From positions 3,202,001 to 3,266,000 of the forward strand of contig NZ_CP080524.1 of NCBI RefSeq assembly GCF_024746795.1: a stretch of DNA of 64,000 nucleotides. Reading direction: 5' to 3'. Source of the DNA: Mesorhizobium sp. AR10 (lineage in GTDB: Bacteria > Pseudomonadota > Alphaproteobacteria > Rhizobiales > Rhizobiaceae). Positions 43,800 through 52,005 of the stretch are shown one piece after another (the stretch's first letter is position 1; each line of letters starts with the position of its first letter). The notes beneath the pieces are model-generated. The model was not told the DNA's origin and did not search any database. It saw nothing but the letters and a program-made list of their open reading frames with translations. Position numbers and translations under genes: made by a program.

Positions 43800-44756
43800 C
43801 TAGCCGTATCGCACCACGCTCGACCAGGCCGGATCATCGTGTTTTTGCCAATAGAGCGCCATGAGGCGCTGGGTGATGGCGCCGACCTTGCCGTCAGCGA
43901 CCGCGGTGCCGTCGATCAGCGTGACCGGCATGATGCCGCCGGCGGTCGAGGTGATGAAGACCTCGTCGGCGGCACGCAGCGCAGCGACGCTGACGTCTGC
44001 CGCGGTGGCGGCAAGTCCGGCCTCGGCGCAGAGATCGAAGACGGTGCGCCTTGTGATGCCGGGCAGCACGCCTATGGCTGGCGTCGACAGTTTTTGGTCC
44101 TTCACGCAAAAGACGTTGAAGCCCGGGCCTTCTGCCACATTGCCGTTGAAATCGAGGATCAGCGCGGTCTCGGCGCCGCGGTCATAGGCGTCGTAGAGGC
44201 CACGCACCAGATCGAGCCAGTGATAGTTCTTGATCGCCGGGTCGATCGAGGCCGGTGGAATGCGCACCTTGTCGCTGATCGCAACATGCAAGCCGCGCTG
44301 CAATTGCTCGGCATTGGCGACCGAGCCGAACGGAACGGCGAAAGCCATGAAGCGGTTGACCGCCTCGCGCGGGTCGCGGCTGAAGGTCGGCGAGGCGCCG
44401 CGCGTGCACAGCATCTCGACATAGGCGGCGCGATGGCCCGATAGCGCGACGCAATTGTGCAGGATTTCGGCCACGCCGTCGCGGTCGAACGGGATCGCCA
44501 TGCGCAGCTTTTCCAAGCCGCCGAAGAAGCGCTCGAGATGCAGGTCGAGACGAAAGAAGCGGCCGTTCCAGACATGCACCGTGTCGTAGGTGGCGTCGGA
44601 ATGCAGGAACCCCCAATCCAACACCGAGACCTTGGCTTGCGACATCGGCAGATACTGGCCATCCAGGAAGGCGACGCCCTGGGGATAGCCATGCGGGTCG
44701 ATGTGGAGGGCAGAGACCGAAGGCAGTAGCGGTTTGGTTTGTGCATCGATGCTCAT
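43800..44756 (-). CDS. Class IV aminotransferase, possibly (R)-selective amine transaminase-like
   Basis: A 318-residue fold-type IV PLP enzyme related to branched-chain and D-amino acid aminotransferases. The PLP Lys is in IKNYHWLDLV, and the C-terminal EVFITSTAGGIMPV binds phosphate. The N-terminal part HSDATYDTVHVWNGRFFRLD resembles the pattern reported for (R)-selective amine transaminases, some of which are from Mesorhizobium, rather than the patterns of BCAT or D-alanine transaminase. That assignment is from memory of the motif and remains tentative. ATG 44756 is preferred over an upstream start at 44849. Confidence 0.85.
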   Translation of the reverse strand: MSIDAQTKPLLPSVSALHIDPHGYPQGVAFLDGQYLPMSQAKVSVLDWGFLHSDATYDTVHVWNGRFFRLDLHLERFFGGLEKLRMAIPFDRDGVAEILHNCVALSGHRAAYVEMLCTRGASPTFSRDPREAVNRFMAFAVPFGSVANAEQLQRGLHVAISDKVRIPPASIDPAIKNYHWLDLVRGLYDAYDRGAETALILDFNGNVAEGPGFNVFCVKDQKLSTPAIGVLPGITRRTVFDLCAEAGLAATAADVSVAALRAADEVFITSTAGGIMPVTLIDGTAVADGKVGAITQRLMALYWQKHDDPAWSSVVRYG

Positions 44757-44869
44757 CAATTCCTCCGTCAGGCCGTTTCTCTTGTCGACTGAGGTGATGG
44801 GATAGAGCGGCATGGCGTGTGGGACAAGGAACAGGCCGGCTTTCCGCATGAGCCATCGAAGGGCAGGCG

Positions 44870-45184
44870 CTATTCCTCCGCGTCGTCGGCGTCGAGGAGG
44901 CGCGTGGCGCGCCAGCGGGTCAGCACGACGTTGGTCTGTTCGATGACGAAGAAGCGCGCCGAGTCGCGGTCATAGCCTTCGGTCAGCAGCCTTTCGTAGT
45001 CGGTGTGGGCATGACGGATATGCGCGATGGTTGCCAGCCAAACGGCGATGGTCGGCGGCAAGGTCTTCATATGCACCGCGCCGGCTTCGGTACGGATCTT
45101 TTCCATGTCGGCATAGGGCGCCAGCGGCAAAAGTGCTGTCAGCGCCTTGGCGATTGCGCGGCGGCGGCCGGTCGGCGCGCTCAT
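44870..45184 (-). CDS. DUF2293 domain-containing protein
   Basis: A 104-residue protein matching DUF2293, with KTLPPTIAVWLATIAHIRH, YDRDSARFFV and LTRWRATRLL. The function is unknown; the family is common in alphaproteobacteria. The frame overlaps the stop of trmO by four bases, so it is translationally coupled downstream of that gene. Confidence 0.8.
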   Translation of the reverse strand: MSAPTGRRRAIAKALTALLPLAPYADMEKIRTEAGAVHMKTLPPTIAVWLATIAHIRHAHTDYERLLTEGYDRDSARFFVIEQTNVVLTRWRATRLLDADDAEE

Positions 45185-45702
45185 TGCCGAATCCGATTGA
45201 GCTCGTCGCGTCCGGCAATGGTTGCCTCAGCAAAGGCGTCGGTCGAGGCGAAGTAGGGCTTGATGTCGATCACTGGCGTGCCATCGAGAACATCGATGGC
45301 GTCGAGGTCGATGCGACCTGTCTCGATGTCGACGGCGACGAGCCTGGCGATGTGCAGGCCGATCGGATTCGGCCGGGCAGGGGAGCGCAGCGAGAAAACC
45401 CCTTTCGGGTCAGCCGCATGGCGGGGTTTCTGGACAATCAGAGTCCTCGGCGCGTGGTGCAGCCAGGAGAGGACAATGATGTGGCTGGCGCGTTCTAGGC
45501 CAAGCAGTCCATCCCGATAAAGCAGGTCGATCATGAGCACCGCCGGTTGGCCTGTCTCCCGCGCGGCGTTCATATTTTTAGGGCAGGTCTCACGCGAGGT
45601 CCACGGCGAGGCGATGCGGCCGATGAAGGTGACATGGCCGTCCGGCGGCATATCGGCCGGATCGGTTTCCAGAAGCCTTTCGCCGTCGCGCGTCTCGAAC
45701 AT
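45181..45702 (-). CDS. trmO: tRNA (N6-threonylcarbamoyladenosine(37)-N6)-methyltransferase TrmO
   Basis: A 173-residue TsaA/TrmO-like protein. It adds a methyl group from SAM to t6A37 of threonine tRNAs. The family motif SLRSPARPNPIGLHIARLV is intact, as is VLDGTPVIDIKPYF. The ATG at 45702 is preferred because the frame upstream is not conserved. It is the first gene of a two-gene operon with the DUF2293 gene. Confidence 0.9.
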   Translation of the reverse strand: MFETRDGERLLETDPADMPPDGHVTFIGRIASPWTSRETCPKNMNAARETGQPAVLMIDLLYRDGLLGLERASHIIVLSWLHHAPRTLIVQKPRHAADPKGVFSLRSPARPNPIGLHIARLVAVDIETGRIDLDAIDVLDGTPVIDIKPYFASTDAFAEATIAGRDELNRIRQ

Positions 45703-45827
45703 GCCTTCGCCTCTATCATGTTTCCGGCCGACCGTGACCGAAAAGCGATTGCCGCCTATGAGGATCACGCAAGCGGCATTTTCTTGTCCAACAGCGACAT
45801 AAGCCTTGCAAGGTGGTGAAAATCGAC

Positions 45828-45843
45828 ATAAACATATGTTTAT
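45828..45843 (+). promoter_or_regulatory. Perfect palindrome upstream of ArsR-methyltransferase/metF operon
   Basis: ATAAACATATGTTTAT is a perfect 16-bp palindrome, 23 bp before the ATG of the ArsR-type gene and flanked by more AT-rich sequence. This is the usual size and place of an ArsR-family operator and suggests autoregulation of the operon with metF. Confidence 0.65.
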
Positions 45844-45866
45844 ATCTTTTCAAAGAGAATACGCTC

Positions 45867-46889
45867 ATGCATGTCGCGCTCGATACGATGGTGGATACGT
45901 TGAAGGCGGCGGCCGAATCCAGCCGCCTACGCATATTGGCGTTGCTGTCGCGGGGCGACCTTACCGTTTCCGATCTCACCGAAATTCTCGGCCAGTCGCA
46001 GCCGCGCGTGTCGCGTCACCTCAAGCTGCTGCTCGAAGCCGGGCTGATCGGCCGCTACCAGGAGGGGTCGTGGGCCTTCTTCCGGCTTTCAGATTCCGAT
46101 GCGGCGCGGGATTTCGTGATCAGGCTGGTCTCCAGCATCCGCGGCGCCGACCCGCAGGTCGAGCGCGATCTCGAACGGTTGGCTTCCGTCAAGCGCAAGC
46201 GGCAGGATCGCGCTGCCGAGTATTTTTCTGAAAACGCCGCGAGTTGGGATCATATCCGTTCGTTGCATGTGCCAGACCGCGCCGTCGAGGCTGCCCTCAT
46301 CAAGCTCGTCGGCAAGCGGCCGTTCCAGTCGATGCTTGATCTCGGCACCGGCACCGGGCGTTTGCTCGAAATCTTTTCGCCGCTGTACCGGCGCGGCGTC
46401 GGCATCGACATGTCGCGTGAGATGCTGACGGTGGCGCGCGCCAATCTCGACAAGGCGGGCGTTTCGAATGCGCAGGTGCGGCAGGGCGATATTTTTGCGC
46501 CGCCGGTCGAGCGCGACGCCTTCGATCTCGTCACCATCCACCAGGTGCTGCACTATCTCGACGATCCCGCCCGCGCCATCCGCGAGGCGGCGCGCCTGCT
46601 GCGGCCGGCCGGCCGGCTGGTGATCGTCGATTTCGCGCCGCATGCGCTGGAATTCCTGCGCGACCAGCATGCGCATATGCGGCTCGGCTTTTCGGACCGG
46701 CAGATCACCGAGTGGTTTTCCGAGGCCGGTCTCGACCTCGAGGACAGCCAGGAATTCGAACCGCGCGGCGGCAACGAGGCGCGGCTGACCGTAAAACTGT
46801 GGCTTGGCCGCGACCGCCGCATGCTGATCGCCGATCCTGCCTCTGATCGTCAACCGGCCAATGTACAATCGATGGGGGAAGTCGCCTGA
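45867..46889 (+). CDS. ArsR-type HTH regulator fused to SAM-dependent methyltransferase
   Basis: A 340-residue two-domain protein. Residues 1-85 are an ArsR winged helix (SRLRILALLSRGDLTVSDLT and SQPRVSRHLKLLLEAGLI). From about residue 115 a class I methyltransferase domain follows, with the SAM motif MLDLGTGTG (157-164), ICIDM-type acidic end GVGIDMSREML and VIVDFAPH. No metal-binding Cys motif is seen in the HTH, so it is not an arsenic sensor. The methyltransferase domain may sense SAM or SAH. It overlaps metF by one base (TGATG), so control of methionine or one-carbon metabolism is likely. Confidence 0.9.
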   Translation: MHVALDTMVDTLKAAAESSRLRILALLSRGDLTVSDLTEILGQSQPRVSRHLKLLLEAGLIGRYQEGSWAFFRLSDSDAARDFVIRLVSSIRGADPQVERDLERLASVKRKRQDRAAEYFSENAASWDHIRSLHVPDRAVEAALIKLVGKRPFQSMLDLGTGTGRLLEIFSPLYRRGVGIDMSREMLTVARANLDKAGVSNAQVRQGDIFAPPVERDAFDLVTIHQVLHYLDDPARAIREAARLLRPAGRLVIVDFAPHALEFLRDQHAHMRLGFSDRQITEWFSEAGLDLEDSQEFEPRGGNEARLTVKLWLGRDRRMLIADPASDRQPANVQSMGEVA

Positions 46890-47806
46890 TGAACCAGTTC
46901 CGCTTTTCCCGCCGCCCCGACATTGGCGACAAGGTCAGGGTTTCGTTCGAGTTCTTCCCGCCGAAGAACGACGAAATGGAAGCCAGGCTGTGGGACACGG
47001 TCACCCGGCTGGAGCCGCTCCAGCCGAAATTCGTCTCGGTCACCTATGGTGCCGGCGGCTCGACCCGCGAGCGCACCGCCCGCACGGTCAAGCGCATCCT
47101 CAACGAAACGACGCTGACACCGGCGGCGCACATGACCTGCGTCGACGCCGCGCGTCACGAGGTCGACGCGGTGATCCAGGAATTCGCCGACATGGGCGTG
47201 AAACGCTTCGTCGCCTTGCGAGGCGATCCGGCAGAAGGCGTCGGCGCCGCCTACAAGCCGCATCCGGACGGCTATGCCAATGGCGCCGAGCTGGTCGGGG
47301 CGCTGAAGGGCGCCGGCGATTTCGACATCTCGGTCTCGGCCTATCCGGAAAAGCATCCGGAAAGCCCGGATTTCGCGACCGACATCGACATGCTCAAGCG
47401 CAAGGTCGACAATGGCGCGACGCGGGCGATCACCCAGTTCTTCTTCGACAACGATCTCTACGAGCGCTATGTCGAGCGGGCACGGCGGGCCGGCATCTAC
47501 ATACCGATCGTGCCGGGCATATTGCCGGTGCACAATTTCACCCAGGTCGCCAACTTCTCGGCGCGCTGCGGCGCGCTGGTGCCGGCATGGCTGGCCGAGC
47601 GCTTCGACGGCTTGCAGAAGGACCCGCAGACGCATGCGCTGGTGGCATCGGCGGTAGCGGCCGAGCAGGTGCTCGACCTGGTCGAGCGCGGCGTTGGCGA
47701 TTTTCACTTCTACACCATGAACCGGGCCGATCTGGTGGTTGCCGTCTGCCACATGATCGGCATCCGTTCGCATGAGACCGAGGCGGCAGGATCAGCCGCC
47801 GCCTAA
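46889..47806 (+). CDS. metF: Methylenetetrahydrofolate reductase (NAD(P)H)
   Basis: The 305-residue flavoenzyme that reduces 5,10-methylene-THF to 5-methyl-THF, the methyl donor for methionine synthesis. The barrel's hallmark motifs are present: FEFFPPKNDEME (with the catalytic Glu), TYGAGGSTRERT, RGDPAEGVG and TQFFFDND, and the C-terminal PGILPVHNFTQ. The length is normal for bacterial MetF. It is translated in one operon with the ArsR-methyltransferase regulator and ends at a rho-independent terminator. Confidence 0.95.
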   Translation: MNQFRFSRRPDIGDKVRVSFEFFPPKNDEMEARLWDTVTRLEPLQPKFVSVTYGAGGSTRERTARTVKRILNETTLTPAAHMTCVDAARHEVDAVIQEFADMGVKRFVALRGDPAEGVGAAYKPHPDGYANGAELVGALKGAGDFDISVSAYPEKHPESPDFATDIDMLKRKVDNGATRAITQFFFDNDLYERYVERARRAGIYIPIVPGILPVHNFTQVANFSARCGALVPAWLAERFDGLQKDPQTHALVASAVAAEQVLDLVERGVGDFHFYTMNRADLVVAVCHMIGIRSHETEAAGSAAA

Positions 47807-47832
47807 GCCGTGCGAGGTTCGTTGAAAATGCA

Positions 47833-47860
47833 AAAAGGCCGGGAAAACCCCGGCCTTTTC
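47833..47860. terminator. Bidirectional terminator between metF and the small membrane protein gene
   Basis: AAAAGGCCGGG pairs with CCCGGCCTTTT around AAAAC. With A-runs on one side and T-runs on the other it works for metF on the plus strand and for the microprotein gene on the minus strand. Confidence 0.85.
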
Positions 47861-47904
47861 AATGATTTAGACTATTTGGTGCTGGTCTTCCCCATTTTGG
47901 CGGG

Positions 47905-47991
47905 TCAGGGAAGAAAGCCCATAATGAGGGCTCCGATAAATGCGAACGCAGCACAAATCATCAATGCGTTGATTGGCCTCGTAAGTCCCAT
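47905..47991 (-). CDS. 28-residue predicted membrane microprotein
   Basis: A short frame of 28 residues, beginning MGLTRPINALM and continuing with a single hydrophobic helix (ICAAFAFIGALIMGF) before LP and the stop. Support comes from a perfect AGGAGG ribosome-binding site (47999-48004) seven bases before the ATG, and from the shared terminator downstream. The basic N-terminus with a following helix would place the N-terminus inside the membrane. Function is unknown. It is below the size cut-off of most gene callers. Confidence 0.55.
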   Translation of the reverse strand: MGLTRPINALMICAAFAFIGALIMGFLP

Positions 47992-48302
47992 GTCATAGCC
48001 TCCTCTTAAAGAGCTATGCCCAGAGTCTAGGGTCATTTGTGCCACAGGCAAGCAGAAAATATGCTGCAATGCGACGAGATTGTGGAATTTGCGACCTGCT
48101 TTTTGCCGTTAGGCATTGAAACTCTTCGGCAAAAGCCGGCTTCACACCTGTGAATAAATTGTGGCATAGCCGCGGCACCACCAAGGCATGGCAGCGCTAC
48201 CGCATCGGCCCGAATGTCGAATTTTACTTTCGGAAAGCCCGATGCGGATTCAAATCAATGTGTTAGGGCGTCCTTTGCGCGTCCAATTGGACGCGCGGCG
48301 CT
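47992..48302. other. Intergenic region
   Basis: About 310 bp between the microprotein and exporter genes. It holds the ribosome site (and presumably the promoter) of the minus-strand microprotein gene on its left. In the middle is an imperfect hairpin near 48099-48136, GCTTTTTGCCG against CGGCAAAAGC. On the right is the palindromic repeat 48202-48306. I see no other gene or RNA. Confidence 0.6.
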
Positions 48303-48306
48303 CTAA
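48202..48306. repeat. Two-hairpin palindromic intergenic repeat, copy 1
   Basis: First hairpin 48202-48245 (GCATCGG with CCGATGC), then GATTCAAA, then GCGTCCTTTGCGCGTCC and GGACGCGCGGCGCTCT. The order of blocks recurs at 52006-52103, so this is a dispersed repeat rather than a one-off terminator. It reaches the stop codon of the exporter gene. Confidence 0.8.
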
Positions 48307-49223
48307 CGTCTGCCAAACAGGCGCCCGTCAATGGTGACCAGACCAAATGCGATCAGCGCCATGCCGCCAAGTTCGAAAAGCTCGAGCCGTTCGCCAAGGA
48401 ACAGTAAGCCGAGCAGGATGGCGCTGACCGGCACGATGAGCGTGACCAGCGAGGCGTTGGTGGCGCCGGCCGAGGCGACAAGGTTGAAGTAGAGGATATA
48501 GGCGAAGGCCGTGGACAGCAGCGCCAGCGCCAGCACCGCCGCCCAGACCGGCGGCGAGGCGGAGAAGAGACCGGCCGGACCGTAGGCAAAGAGCACGACG
48601 GGGATCATGATGATGGTCGAGACGGTCAATTGCCCGGTGGCGATGACCGGCGAGGGCACGCCCTTGAAGCGGCGGGCTATCATAAGCGCCACCGCATAGG
48701 ACAGCGAGGCGCCGATCAGCGCGAATTTCGCCCAGACCGGGCCGCCGAGCCCGGCAAGCAGGCCGGGACCGATCATCACCGCCGTGCCCGCGATGCCTAG
48801 CGCGATGCCTGCAAGCTTGTTCCAGGACAGTTTCTCGTCTGATGTCAGCGCATTGGCGAGGATCAGCGTCCAGAACGGCGTCGTCGAATTGAGCACCGAG
48901 GCGACGCCGGCGCCAAGCTCGGTCTGACCGGCGAAGATCAGCGAGAAGGGGACGACGTTGTTGGTCAGCGCCAGCAGGAAGAACAGCCCGGCATGCGGCA
49001 AGGCGAGACGGAAGGATGGGCCGCGCAAGCCGAGATAGAGATGCAGGGCGATAGCGGCGATGGCAACGCGAAACAGCACCAGCACCAGCGGAGGCAACTC
49101 CGATACCGCAATACGGGCAAAGAAGAACGAGCCGCCCCAGATGGCACCGAGTAGCAGAAGCTGTCCCCAGTCCTTGAGAGCCATCGGCCCGCGTGGCTTC
49201 GCGGTGGCGGCTGTGATTGCCAT
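48303..49223 (-). CDS. DMT family transporter (EamA)
   Basis: A 306-residue inner-membrane protein with ten hydrophobic segments arranged as two EamA repeats. The first begins LLLLGAIWGGSFFFARIAV and the second begins GPVWAKFALIGASLSYAVALM. Such proteins export amino acids, metabolites or drugs. No substrate is evident. The 5' region holds a short tandem repeat (49255-49302). Its 3' end touches the palindromic repeat. Confidence 0.9.
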   Translation of the reverse strand: MAITAATAKPRGPMALKDWGQLLLLGAIWGGSFFFARIAVSELPPLVLVLFRVAIAAIALHLYLGLRGPSFRLALPHAGLFFLLALTNNVVPFSLIFAGQTELGAGVASVLNSTTPFWTLILANALTSDEKLSWNKLAGIALGIAGTAVMIGPGLLAGLGGPVWAKFALIGASLSYAVALMIARRFKGVPSPVIATGQLTVSTIIMIPVVLFAYGPAGLFSASPPVWAAVLALALLSTAFAYILYFNLVASAGATNASLVTLIVPVSAILLGLLFLGERLELFELGGMALIAFGLVTIDGRLFGRR

Positions 49224-49254
49224 GCGATCGTCCTCCCAGACGGGTCTCGATGCG

Positions 49255-49302
49255 ATGTCTGTCAGGGGCCATGTCTGTCAGGGCCAAGTCCGTCAGGCGT
49301 CT
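49255..49302. repeat. Short 16-bp tandem repeat, about three units
   Basis: ATGTCTGTCAGGGGCC is followed by ATGTCTGTCAGGGCCA and the more diverged AGTCCGTCAGGCGTCT. The array lies 31 bp upstream of the exporter's start codon on the minus strand, in its leader or promoter. Confidence 0.7.
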
Positions 49303-49473
49303 GTTCAAGCCATACCCGGTCCGGTGACAAGGGCCACCCGAAACCTGATTGATGGCGTAGCATTCCCGCCAATGGCCTTAGCGTGGCTTCCTCAGGGTCG
49401 CGAGACACAGAATTGTTTTCATTAGCCGCTAGCTTGGATTAATTGTGCGCAGCCTGACTTAGGGGATTCGTCC

Positions 49474-50694
49474 ATGCAGCGATTCGAAAATGCCCGCGAG
49501 GCGGCGCTCGCGCTTCGTCCGGACGATCCGATCTATTGCTTTCGGCCGCAGGTGCTGAAGGCGGATGCCCGACAATTCATGGGCATGTTTCCCGGCAAGA
49601 CTGCCTATGCGGTCAAGACCAATGGCGAGCAGATCGTGCTGAAGGCGCTGGTCGAGGCTGGCGTCGACGCCTTCGACGTGGCCTCGCCCGGCGAGTTCGC
49701 CGCCGTGCGTGCGGTCTCGCCCGACGCCGAAATGCTCTACATGCATCCGGTCAAGGCGCAGTCGGACATCAAGCTGGCGTTGGAGAAATACGCCATCCGC
49801 GTCATCTCGCTCGACCATGAGGACGAGATCACCAAGCTGACCCGCGTGGTGCGGGCGCTCGACATCGACCCGGGCGCGATCACCGTGTTCGTGCGCATCC
49901 AGACGAAGGGATCGGCCGCCTACGAATTGTCGAAGAAGTTCGGCGCCGGGCCGGCCTATGCGGTCGAACTCGCCGAGCGTCTCAACCGGACGGGCTATAA
50001 GGTCGGCCTTTGCTTCCATGTCGGCAGCCAGATCGAGGATCCCGACACCTATGAGCGGGCGCTGGCCTCAGCCGACTGGGTGCGCAACCGGTTGACCTTC
50101 GATGTGGCGGGGCTCGATGTCGGCGGCGGTTTTCCGGCCGAGTACGGCCATGATCCCAACCGCAAGCAGGTCGAGATGCCGTCGCTCGGCCAGATCATGT
50201 CGCGGCTGTCGGGCGATCTCAGGGAATACCAGTTTGACCAGATGCCGCTGGTGGCGGAGCCGGGCAGGGTGATCGTGGCGCGCTGCCTGTCGCTGATCGT
50301 GCGCGTGTTGTTGCGCAAGGGCAAAAGGCTCTACATCAACGACGGCATCTGGGCGTCGCTGTCGGACTCATGGACCGGCAAGATCACCCTGCCGGCGCGC
50401 TTCATTCCCGATCCGGCGATCCGCTCGCGCAATGGCGAGGAGAAGAACATCGTGCCGTTCAAGGTCTGCGGTGCGACCTGCGATTCCGTCGATATCTTGT
50501 CGCGGCCCTTCTGGTTGCCTGAAACCGTCGATACCGGCGACTGGATCGAGATCGGCCATATCGGCGCCTATTCGCTGTCGCTCCGGACCCGCTTCAACGG
50601 CTTCTATCCGGACACCTTCGTCGAGGTGACGACGCCCTTCGATGAAGGCGACGCGCCGCAGGGGTTTGCGAGTTTGGAGACGATGGCGGATTAG
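49474..50694 (+). CDS. Type III PLP-dependent decarboxylase (ornithine/lysine-type)
   Basis: A 406-residue alanine-racemase-fold decarboxylase like eukaryotic ODC. The PLP Lys is K48 in TAYAVKTN; the Gly-rich phosphate-binding segment is GLDVGGGFPAEYG, and the C-terminal domain has VCGATCDSVDIL with the active-site Cys/Asp pair. It probably decarboxylates ornithine or lysine to a polyamine precursor. Some relatives act on diaminopimelate, but the length and motifs fit ODC/LDC better. The ATG follows a weak GGGGATT site. It is followed by an unusual simple repeat. Confidence 0.85.
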   Translation: MQRFENAREAALALRPDDPIYCFRPQVLKADARQFMGMFPGKTAYAVKTNGEQIVLKALVEAGVDAFDVASPGEFAAVRAVSPDAEMLYMHPVKAQSDIKLALEKYAIRVISLDHEDEITKLTRVVRALDIDPGAITVFVRIQTKGSAAYELSKKFGAGPAYAVELAERLNRTGYKVGLCFHVGSQIEDPDTYERALASADWVRNRLTFDVAGLDVGGGFPAEYGHDPNRKQVEMPSLGQIMSRLSGDLREYQFDQMPLVAEPGRVIVARCLSLIVRVLLRKGKRLYINDGIWASLSDSWTGKITLPARFIPDPAIRSRNGEEKNIVPFKVCGATCDSVDILSRPFWLPETVDTGDWIEIGHIGAYSLSLRTRFNGFYPDTFVEVTTPFDEGDAPQGFASLETMAD

Positions 50695-50806
50695 TGAGTA
50701 GTGAGTAGTGAGAATAGTAAGTAGCGGGCGAGAATCACCAAAGCGCATGTGAGGATAGCTACTCGCTACTCGCTATTCACTACTTACTACTCACTACTCG
50801 CTTTTC
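50694..50806. repeat. Simple-sequence inverted repeat (GTGAGTA units)
   Basis: A run of GTGAGTAGTGAGTAGTGAG-type units (about 50695-50725) is mirrored by CTACTCGCTACTCGC and ACTACTTACTACTCACTACT on the right (about 50759-50803). The two arms would form a long imperfect hairpin between two convergent genes. The 3' end of the decarboxylase gene and that of the transglycosylase gene touch it on either side. Confidence 0.75.
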
Positions 50807-51985
50807 TCACAGCCTCGCCAGAAGATCCGGCGTCGGCCAGCCGTCTACGGGCAAGCCAAGGCGCATCTGCTCCTTGCGGATCGCGTCGCGGGTGTTGGTG
50901 CCCAGGATGCCGTCGACCGTGCCCACGTCATAGCCTTTGGCCTCGAGCTTGGTCTGCAGTTCCCTCATCTGGTCGCCATTGAGGCCGGTCTCCGGATTGC
51001 GCGGGTCGAACTGCTTTGCTCCCGCCAATCGGGCGGCAAGGGTTGCCGCAGTCAGCGCGTAGGTGAAGGACTGGTTCCATTCGAGATAGACGTCGAAATT
51101 GTCATAGACGAGGAAGGCTGGCCCCTTGCGGCCCATTGGCAGCGCCAGACCGGCCTTGAGGCCGTTGTCGACGAGGGGCGTGCCGTTGGGATTGGTGACG
51201 CCCCACTGCGCCCATTGCGTCAGCGGCAGCTTGTTGGTGCGCCCCGTCTGGTCCCACGGCAGGTCTTCGGGCACGCGCACTTCCTCGATCCAGGGCTGGT
51301 CGCGTTTCCAGCCGCGCGACATGATCTTGCTGGCGGTGGTCATGATGACATCAGGCGCGCTGCCGCGCAGGTCGACGATCCCGTCGCCATCGCCGTCGAC
51401 GCCGCGGGCGAGATAGTCGGAGGGCAGCATCTGCGTCTGGCCGATCTCGCCGGCCCAGGCGCCCTCGACATCGGCCGGCACGACGCCGCGATCGATCAGC
51501 GTCAGCAACGGCACGATCTGCGGCCGAAAGAGCTGCGGACGGCGGCAGTCATGGGAGAGCGTGACCAGCGCATTCAGCGTATGGAAATCGCCCTGCACAG
51601 CGCCGAAATCGGTCTCCAGTGCCCAGAAGGCGGCGATGATCGGCGCCTGGACTCCGAATTCCTGGTCGGCGCGGCTAAAGACATCGGCGTACTTCTTCAG
51701 ATTGGCGGCACCTTGCTTCAGGCGGTAGTCCGAGATCATGCGGTTCGAGAATTGGATGAAGGTCTGCGAAAAGACTCCCTGGGTGCGGTCTCGCGCAAGA
51801 ACCTTGTCGTCGATGGTCGCTTCTTCAAGAGCTTCGAGGCCGGCGGGCCCGACGCCGGCTGCCTTGGCTTCCGCCGCCACGCCCTGCTTCCACGCCTCGA
51901 AGTCGCCGCCGCATTCCTGCGCCGCAGCCGGCAGGGCCGTGGCCGTCAGGAACAGCGCCGCGAGAATTTCAAAGCGCAGTCGCAT
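50807..51985 (-). CDS. Lytic murein transglycosylase (MltB-like) with peptidoglycan-binding domain
   Basis: A 392-residue secreted enzyme. The signal peptide (ILAALFLTATALPAAA) is followed by an SLT_2/MltB-like domain, with the catalytic Glu in AFWALETDFGAVQGDF and the QTQMLPSDYLARG-type region in IGQTQMLPSDYL. A C-terminal PG_binding_1 domain (LQTKLEAKGYDVGTVDG) closes the protein. It would cut glycan strands to 1,6-anhydro ends. The ATG at 51985 has AAAGGA upstream, better than the in-frame ATG six bases earlier. Confidence 0.92.
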   Translation of the reverse strand: MRLRFEILAALFLTATALPAAAQECGGDFEAWKQGVAAEAKAAGVGPAGLEALEEATIDDKVLARDRTQGVFSQTFIQFSNRMISDYRLKQGAANLKKYADVFSRADQEFGVQAPIIAAFWALETDFGAVQGDFHTLNALVTLSHDCRRPQLFRPQIVPLLTLIDRGVVPADVEGAWAGEIGQTQMLPSDYLARGVDGDGDGIVDLRGSAPDVIMTTASKIMSRGWKRDQPWIEEVRVPEDLPWDQTGRTNKLPLTQWAQWGVTNPNGTPLVDNGLKAGLALPMGRKGPAFLVYDNFDVYLEWNQSFTYALTAATLAARLAGAKQFDPRNPETGLNGDQMRELQTKLEAKGYDVGTVDGILGTNTRDAIRKEQMRLGLPVDGWPTPDLLARL

Positions 51986-52005
51986 CGCCATCCTTTCGAG
52001 CTAAC

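Noticed and set aside
45867..46120. Arsenic-responsive ArsR regulator
   Set aside because: No Cys-based metal site in the HTH domain, and the gene is fused to a methyltransferase and coupled to metF, not to arsenic resistance genes.
47810..47998. Plus-strand 62-codon frame after metF
   Set aside because: It runs through the metF terminator hairpin, has no ribosome site and no hydrophobic or conserved pattern; the minus-strand 28-codon frame is the better candidate.
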